Source of the DNA: Engraulis encrasicolus
Lineage: Eukaryota > Chordata > Actinopteri > Clupeiformes > Engraulidae
Assembly: GCF_034702125.1 (NCBI RefSeq)
Contig: NC_085865.1
Location: 27,345,540-27,409,539 of the forward strand
Direction: 5' to 3'
DNA length: 64,000 nt
Shown piece by piece: positions 61,609 through 64,000 of the stretch (position 1 is its first letter; each line of letters starts with the position of its first letter). A program made the translations under genes and the position numbers. Under the pieces are notes generated by a model. That model made no database searches. It was not told the origin of the DNA and saw only the letters and a list, made by a program, of their open reading frames with translations.

Positions 61609-64000
61609 CACATATTGCTTGTGAGTTCTGATAATGAAGATGAACCTGGACAGGGTACACTTAGGAGAAGGGAGATTTCCCTATGATGCTTACTTTAAAA
61701 TGCATTAACAAAGCTGAAGACGACTGTGAAATGAAACAAAGTTACACAAGTTTATGATAATGGTAGACAATTATTATTTAATTAATCTAAAAGATGACAT
61801 ACAATTTTATCTGACAAAATAGTGTGTTTTCTGCCTTAGACGTTCAGGAAGCACCAGACAAATCCTGTTCTTCATTTTCATCCAGTATTTTTTGCCATAG
61901 TAAATGTCTAAACCTGCTGCTCGACATAGTCCTGCAAGCAAAAAAGAAGCGCATTCAGAGATGCCATCCTGGCCAACAGGTGTTTGCTCCAGTCATAATG
62001 TTTGGTGCCCCCTAAAGACAACCACAGACATTGGGGTCGGACACACAGACACACGGATAGGTAAACAGGGTCTTTTCAATACCTGACACAAGAAGGAGCC
62101 TAAATGTATCAGTAAATGAAAAAGAAGACTGGCAAGAATTAGTGGCTTTTACTGTAAAACCAAACCTAAGCCTATAGCATTCAATATTGTATGGCTTTCG
62201 AGCTGTTACCTGTGGTCAGTTGGGCTGGTGTTGTTCAGCATCAGACAAAAATGGTGTATGATCATCAGTTGTCTTTGTTACCACAATTCTTGCCATTGCT
62301 AGAAATATCAGTAAATAAAGCACAGCATTCGTTATCTTAAACCTTAACTGTTGTGTTCTCTGTTTTAGGTACCCTGTAGTTTGCACTGAAGTTTTACTTT
62401 GTACGTCAGGTTGCCTACTTATGTTCCTCAGTTGCAGTTGGGGAAACTCTAATTTGTGGAAAATACCTCCTAGAAAATAGCTGAAATATTGAATTTGCTG
62501 AAATAGGTATATGCCCGCAAGAACACATCCTTTCCTTTAGTTTCCAATGTTCCGTAGGATGACTTTCAGGAGTACAGAACGGCCTTTATTCATGACTATA
62601 AGTCTGACAGAAAGGACCGGATGATAACGGTGAAGAGATCGTGATAACAACCTATAACATCCAAGGGAGGGAAAAAATTGCAAGGTGAGCATATTGAATC
62701 AAAGGGCTTTGTACAATCTATTATGCCACCAGTGGCTGAGCAGAAGTATCAGTGCTCGTCGACCATGTTCTTTCCTCTGTTCGGTGTTTTAATGATCATG
62801 TCAGCGTTTCTGTTCAAAGCTGTTCTTCCATCAGATAAGCTCTCCTCACACGTTCCCCTTTGAATTCCATCCAGCCAGGAAGAGGGATCTTAGAAGTGTC
62901 CATTGAGTAGTGTGAATGGAAAGGATGGAGCCTGAGACGCTGTATTCTAAGAATCTCATTACTATCGAGCAAGTCACAAAAAAAAATCTGACAATGTGAA
63001 AAGGAGGAAAGGTGTTACTGCGTATACATGAAAGGCAGGTTTTCCCTTTTTTGTGATGTTGTCGGCACTCATTGAGTCCCAAAGTAGCTATAGCTGCAGC
63101 TCTTAACAGTCATGGTTTAAGCATGAGTACTGTATATTTACAGAATGTAGAGCTTCTTGCGCTGTGTTTGTGTGAATGCCTGAAATTCTTCAATTGATTT
63201 CCTGGGCTAGCCACCATCCAATCTTTTTTTTGTCTTAAATCGCTAAATTGTTTTTTCTTCCACGCACTGCTTGAGAGGGCAGGCAGTTTGTATGCAGAGA
63301 ATTACTGTATATGTGTAAATTATGTATACCCTACATTTCCCATTTCTGATCTGCACATTTACCATGAGGCAAGATTAATTTTAAATAGGACTACAATAAC
63401 CCAATAGACCCTACTTTAATACAGCTTTCCAGTTGGCTACCAATGGCAATTGCTCCTTTCGAAAACATACACAGAAGCTATTATTCTGAAATGCTTTTGG
63501 AGTTTTCCAATTTTTAACAATAAAATGGTGAGGTACTGTATTTCAGAAGATGTGTTTATTATTAGGAATACTGCAATAGTTCCTCTTTTTTATTGTTCGA
63601 AAAAGTCAAATGAAAAATGAAGGTCAGCTGAGACACATGCACTAATCATGAACTGGAGGTAAATGCAGCTTTTCAAGCATGCAGATCAATACAATTATAA
63701 ACCACAACCTAATGAGGGCCCCAAACTAAGTAGGGTCTAAGCTGGTATTTACCTCTATTACTATCCAACAATATTTTTAATCAATTTCAAATCATTTCAT
63801 TTCATTTTCCAATACTTTTCAATTAACCCTTACACTTCCTCTAGCCTCCATCAAGCTTTTTATATCCACCTTAGATTTCCCCTTGTACTTACCTTTTTAT
63901 TCATTCTCTACTCCTTTATCCCTTCCTTCTATATTTCACTCTCCCACTCCCTGTCCATCTATCAATCTCTCTATATCTCCTTCCTAACTGCCTTTATTTG
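61609..64000. other. Unannotated, apparently unique sequence
   Basis: No gene, RNA or transposon supported. The last 250 bp are pyrimidine-rich on the plus strand. Confidence 0.5.

Overview
This 64 kb window looks like repeat-rich, gene-poor chromosomal DNA of a ray-finned fish. The evidence is very long pure (CA)n and (GA)n microsatellites, many hAT, Tc1/mariner and piggyBac type DNA transposons and MITEs, tRNA-derived SINEs, and one 5'-truncated L2/CR1-like LINE. I see no intact protein-coding gene, rRNA or free-standing tRNA gene, and no CRISPR array. Most long open frames lie on microsatellites, minisatellites or transposon arms. The window is best read as an intergenic region or a very large intron. 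A few exon-like or enhancer-like stretches are flagged at low confidence.

Layout. 1-5.9 kb: a half copy of a foldback element (family A), a 74-nt hairpin, a putative TIR element hosting a palindromic element of family H1, then a second palindromic family (H2). 5.97-12.1 kb: two hAT elements, each with a perfect 8-bp target duplication. The second carries a 2-kb foldback element, which in turn holds a 47-bp insertion. 12.1-16.8 kb: mostly unique sequence with one long (TG)n. 16.8-18.1 kb: a TIR element filled with 140-bp tandem repeats and a GC-rich 9-bp minisatellite. 18.1-24 kb: Tc1 and hAT debris, unique sequence, and a piggyBac element with a transposase remnant. 24-31 kb: SINEs, microsatellites and a Charlie-like hAT MITE. 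31.3-32.2 kb: a full palindromic copy of family A. 32.3-38.2 kb: microsatellites, MITEs and exon-like or enhancer-like segments. 38.4-40.5 kb: a hAT element hosting a Tc1 element rebuilt as a palindrome. 41-46.5 kb: dense microsatellites and a 1.4-kb foldback element with a nested MITE. 46.5-48.6 kb: a 2.1-kb hAT-type foldback hosting another hAT MITE. 48.6-59.7 kb: mostly unique DNA with one TIR element, a SINE and microsatellites. 59.7-61.6 kb: an inverted second copy of H1, then a hAT MITE containing the LINE 3' end. 61.6-64 kb: unique sequence.

The main theme is palindromes. Nine elements with arms from about 150 to about 1000 bp occupy roughly 10 kb of the window. Several insertions sit in only one arm of a palindrome, so the other arm preserves the empty site and proves the insertion from this sequence alone. 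The most unusual items are the inverted-duplicated Tc1, the TTAGGG-containing core shared by two hairpin families with unrelated ends, and the 47-bp TIR insertion with a 9-bp duplication. All readings were made by eye. Element ends backed by target duplications are firm; other boundaries are approximate.
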